A stretch of 8,865 nucleotides of DNA from an uncultured Clostridia bacterium (lineage in GTDB: Bacteria; Bacillota; Clostridia; Christensenellales; Aristaeellaceae). The notes beneath the pieces are model-generated. The model worked only from the letters and a program-made list of their open reading frames with translations. It ran no database searches and was not told the DNA's origin. The position numbers and the translations under genes were made by a program. Shown here piece by piece: positions 7,072-8,865 of the stretch (its first letter is position 1; each line of letters opens with the position of its first letter). The DNA lies in the NCBI GenBank assembly GCA_945877525.1, contig CAMDVP010000119.1:1-8865 (forward strand), written 5' to 3'.

Positions 7072-7091
7072 ACAATGTTGGATTGTTAACA
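7072..7091. promoter_or_regulatory. Candidate repressor operator(s) at the operon transcript start
   Basis: Two overlapping palindromes lie just downstream of the operon -10 box. One is ACAAT-GTTGG-ATTGT (7072-7086); the other is the perfect eight-base TGTTAACA (7084-7091). A little further toward the gene, 7054-7065 holds ATTC-GTTA-GAAT, which includes GTTAGAA, seven of the eight bases of the E. coli DeoR operator half-site. A site covering the transcription start is a normal place for a repressor to bind, and the adjacent gene encodes a DeoR-family repressor. The arms are short and the family's operators vary, so this is tentative. Confidence 0.3.
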
Positions 7092-7096
7092 CACTC

Positions 7097-7125
7097 ATTA
7101 TAACGCAGCATGACCTTCTGCGCAA
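7097..7125 (-). promoter_or_regulatory. Sigma-A-type promoter of the deoR-deoC-phosphodiesterase-ABC operon
   Basis: On the minus strand a perfect TATAAT (-10, 7097-7102) lies 17 bases from TTGCGC (-35, 7120-7125; TTG matches the consensus). The -35 box is directly preceded by an A/T tract (7130-7156, only two C in 27 bases) in the position of an UP element. The predicted transcript start is near 7090, giving a leader of about 47 bases before the repressor ATG. No other convincing promoter is visible between the operon genes. Confidence 0.7.
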
Positions 7126-7292
7126 GTGCTTTTACAAATAAATTTCAATATTTTTTCCCGAATGTTCGTGTTTTCCGAGTTCATCGTCGGTGCTTTTCCT
7201 TTCTATCTTCGGAAATTTGGCGCATATGTTCTCCATTTTTCCTTATTGAAACATTTTACTTGATCTTTCCGTAAACAATCCAGTGAAATGTA

Positions 7293-7321
7293 TTGCTTTG
7301 CGGCATGGGTTGTGCTATGAT
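7293..7321 (+). promoter_or_regulatory. Sigma-A-type promoter of the FAD dehydrogenase gene
   Basis: TTGCTT (7293-7298), a 17-base spacer and TATGAT (7316-7321), with a TG one base before the -10 box (7313-7314) making an extended -10. The predicted start is near 7328, so the leader is about 94 bases. The leader contains a five-base CCGGG/CCCGG stem (7350-7354 / 7363-7367) with an eight-base loop, too small to assign a role. The gene's ribosome site GAGGAGG (7408-7414) is seven bases before ATG. Confidence 0.68.
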
Positions 7322-7421
7322 AGTAACGATGTTGTGATTTTACCATGCCCCGGGTTTTCTTCCCCGGAAGGATGGATGATCGTTCTGCTTCAGGCCAACA
7401 CGACTTTGAGGAGGCACCCCT

Positions 7422-8801
7422 ATGACCAGTCAGTATGACGTAATTATCGTCGGTGCGGGGCCGGGAGGAATCTTTTCGGCCTTCGAGCTGCTGAAGCTGC
7501 GGCCCAGTCTGCGCATCGCCATGTTTGAGGCCGGCAATTCTCTTGAAAAGCGCCGCTGCCCCATCGACGGGGTCAAGGTGAAAAGCTGTGCGCATTGCCC
7601 CAGCTGCGCCATCATGAACGGCTTCGGCGGCGCCGGCGCCTTCTCCGACGGCAAGTATAATATCACCAACCAGTTCGGCGGCACGCTGCACGAGTTCATC
7701 GGCAAGGAGCAGGCCATTGAACTGATGCGCTATGTGGACGATATCAACATGGCCTACGGCGGCGAGGGCACCCGGCTGTATTCCACCGCCAACACCGCCA
7801 TTCGCAAGCTGTGCCTGCAGAACAAGCTCCACCTGCTGGACGCCTCCGTCCGCCACCTGGGGACGGATAAAAACTATCAGGTGCTGGAAAACCTCTACGC
7901 CCTGCTGCATGAGCACATCGACATTTTCTTCCGCTCCCCCGTAGACCGTATTGAGCAGCTGGAGGGAGAGGGCTATGCCGTTTTCAGCAAGGGCGAGGAA
8001 TACCGCTGCCGCAAATGCATTGTGTCCGTAGGCCGCAGCGGCAGCAAATGGATGGAGCAGGTGTGCCATGCACTGAACATCCGCACCCTGAGCAACCGCG
8101 TGGATATCGGCGTGCGGGTGGAGCTGCCTGCCGAGATCTTCTCCCACCTCACCGACGAGCTGTATGAGAGCAAAATCGTCTACCGTACCGAGAAATACGG
8201 CGACCTGGTGCGCACCTTCTGCATGAATCCCCACGGCGCGGTGGTTACCGAAAATACCAACGGCATCATCACCGTCAACGGCCACAGCTACGAGGATCCC
8301 GCCATGCATACGGACAACACCAACTTTGCGCTGCTGGTATCCAAGCATTTCACCGAGCCCTTTAACGACAGCACCGCCTATGCCGAAAGCATTGCCCGCC
8401 TGTCCAACATGCTTGGCGGCGGGGTTATGGTGCAGCGCTTCGGCGATTTGATTCAGGGGCGCCGCAGCACCCCCTCCCGCATTGCCGAATCCTTCCTCAC
8501 CCCCACCATGACGGCCACCCCCGGCGACCTGTCTCTGGTGATCCCCAAGCGTATTCTGGACGCCATTATTGAGATGATCTACGCCCTGGACAAGATCGCC
8601 CCCGGTACGGCCAACGATGAAACCCTGCTCTATGGCGTAGAGGTGAAGTTCTACAATATGCAGGTGGAAACCGACCAGCACCTGGAAACCTCCTGCAAGG
8701 GGCTGTACGTCATTGGTGACTGCAGCGGCGTGACCCATTCCCTGTCCCACGCCTCCGCCAGCGGTGTGTTCGTGGCCCGCAGGATTGCCGAGGACGCCTG
8801 A
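7422..8801 (+). CDS. Uncharacterised FAD-dependent dehydrogenase (COG2509-like)
   Basis: A 459-residue soluble flavoprotein oxidoreductase. The N-terminal Rossmann motif GAGPGG (11-16) with acidic Glu36 at the end of the second strand binds the FAD adenosine part. The C-terminal LYVIGDCSGVTHSLSHASASG (428-448) is the second FAD motif, with Gly432-Asp433. Between them, close to the N-terminus, is a cysteine cluster: Cys46, Cys56, Cys59 and Cys62 (a C-x2-C-x2-C group), followed by IMNGFGGAGAFSDGK (64-78). This arrangement is the hallmark I recognise from the COG2509 group of FAD-dependent dehydrogenases, whose reaction is not established. The cysteines could hold a metal or iron-sulfur cluster or act in redox chemistry; this is inference. 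It is transcribed alone and divergently from the DeoR-type operon. The start is supported by GAGGAGG seven bases before ATG. No terminator is provable in the 64 bases after the stop. Confidence 0.94.
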   Translation: MTSQYDVIIVGAGPGGIFSAFELLKLRPSLRIAMFEAGNSLEKRRCPIDGVKVKSCAHCPSCAIMNGFGGAGAFSDGKYNITNQFGGTLHEFIGKEQAIELMRYVDDINMAYGGEGTRLYSTANTAIRKLCLQNKLHLLDASVRHLGTDKNYQVLENLYALLHEHIDIFFRSPVDRIEQLEGEGYAVFSKGEEYRCRKCIVSVGRSGSKWMEQVCHALNIRTLSNRVDIGVRVELPAEIFSHLTDELYESKIVYRTEKYGDLVRTFCMNPHGAVVTENTNGIITVNGHSYEDPAMHTDNTNFALLVSKHFTEPFNDSTAYAESIARLSNMLGGGVMVQRFGDLIQGRRSTPSRIAESFLTPTMTATPGDLSLVIPKRILDAIIEMIYALDKIAPGTANDETLLYGVEVKFYNMQVETDQHLETSCKGLYVIGDCSGVTHSLSHASASGVFVARRIAEDA

Positions 8802-8865
8802 CAGCCCTCCCGCAGACAGCAAAAGTCCCTCCTGTTTCTTCTTCATCCGCCTTGCGCGGACACAG

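Larger units (their letters stand above)
7044..7421. other. Divergent AT-rich regulatory region, no gene
   Basis: A 378-base region between two divergent start codons, clearly richer in A and T than its surroundings. It contains a promoter on each strand, an A/T tract beside the operon promoter, and small palindromes near the operon's predicted transcript start. The motif TTTTCC recurs on the plus strand at 7155-7160 (as TTCCC context), 7171-7176, 7194-7199 and 7237-7242, which may be only a pyrimidine bias. I see no tRNA, riboswitch or small ORF with a good start signal. Confidence 0.7.

Noticed and set aside
5587..7103. Plus-strand open frames 5587-6609 and 6480-7103 opposite deoC and the repressor
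   Set aside because: The composition is that of antisense shadows, and they overlap two well-supported genes on the other strand.
7111..7135. A possible catabolite-control (cre) site near the operon -35 box
   Set aside because: The stretch reading TGTAAAAGCACTTG on the minus strand lacks the central CG and the closing CA of the consensus, so the match is not good enough.
7328..7421. A riboswitch or attenuator in the 94-base leader of the FAD dehydrogenase
   Set aside because: Only short five- or six-base pairings are visible, with no T run after a strong stem and no recognisable riboswitch core.
7203..8846. A 547-residue minus-strand open frame opposite the FAD dehydrogenase
   Set aside because: It covers a gene with two FAD motifs and strong start signals, has no domain of its own, and runs into the promoter region. 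The ATG-AAG-AAG start is preceded by no proper ribosome site inside the window.
8846..8860. Stem TCCGC/GCGGA after the FAD dehydrogenase, considered as a terminator
   Set aside because: Only five base pairs and followed by CACAG rather than a T run; the window ends before anything firmer can be seen.

Overview
The window looks like a chromosomal segment of a GC-rich, Gram-positive-type (Firmicutes/Clostridia-like) bacterium. The grounds are strong AGGAGG-type ribosome binding sites, tightly packed operon genes, a UgpB-type sugar-family binding protein with a short Firmicutes-style signal peptide, and a COG2509-type FAD dehydrogenase. The assignment is an inference from gene style; no marker gene is present. 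All eight protein genes appear intact, and I see no mobile element, RNA gene, CRISPR array or broken gene.

Layout. From 7043 down to 48 on the minus strand runs one compact seven-gene operon. In transcription order it encodes a DeoR-family repressor, deoxyribose-phosphate aldolase (deoC), a metal-dependent phosphodiesterase/phosphatase of the NPP/alkaline phosphatase superfamily, and then a complete CUT1/Ugp-type ABC importer: ATPase, two permeases and the secreted binding protein. Gaps are -4, 13, 31, 17, 12 and 36 bases, and nearly every gene has its own good Shine-Dalgarno site. A 378-base AT-rich divergent region (7044-7421) holds a convincing sigma-A-type promoter on each strand. It also holds small palindromes at the expected start of the operon transcript that could bind the repressor. 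To the right, on the plus strand, a single gene (7422-8801) encodes an uncharacterised FAD-dependent dehydrogenase with a conserved-looking four-cysteine cluster.

How the genes may work together (inference). The binding protein and permeases import a small carbohydrate-type or phosphorylated solute. The phosphodiesterase has no signal peptide, so it should act on the solute in the cytoplasm. DeoC would feed a 2-deoxy-ribose-5-phosphate-type intermediate into glycolysis as glyceraldehyde-3-phosphate plus acetaldehyde. The DeoR-type repressor would sense a phosphorylated intermediate and control its own operon. A Ugp-type importer with a cytoplasmic NPP-like hydrolase and DeoC, but no deoxynucleoside phosphorylase, phosphopentomutase or deoxyribokinase, is not the standard deo or ugp operon. 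It is the most interesting feature here; the substrate cannot be read from sequence alone.
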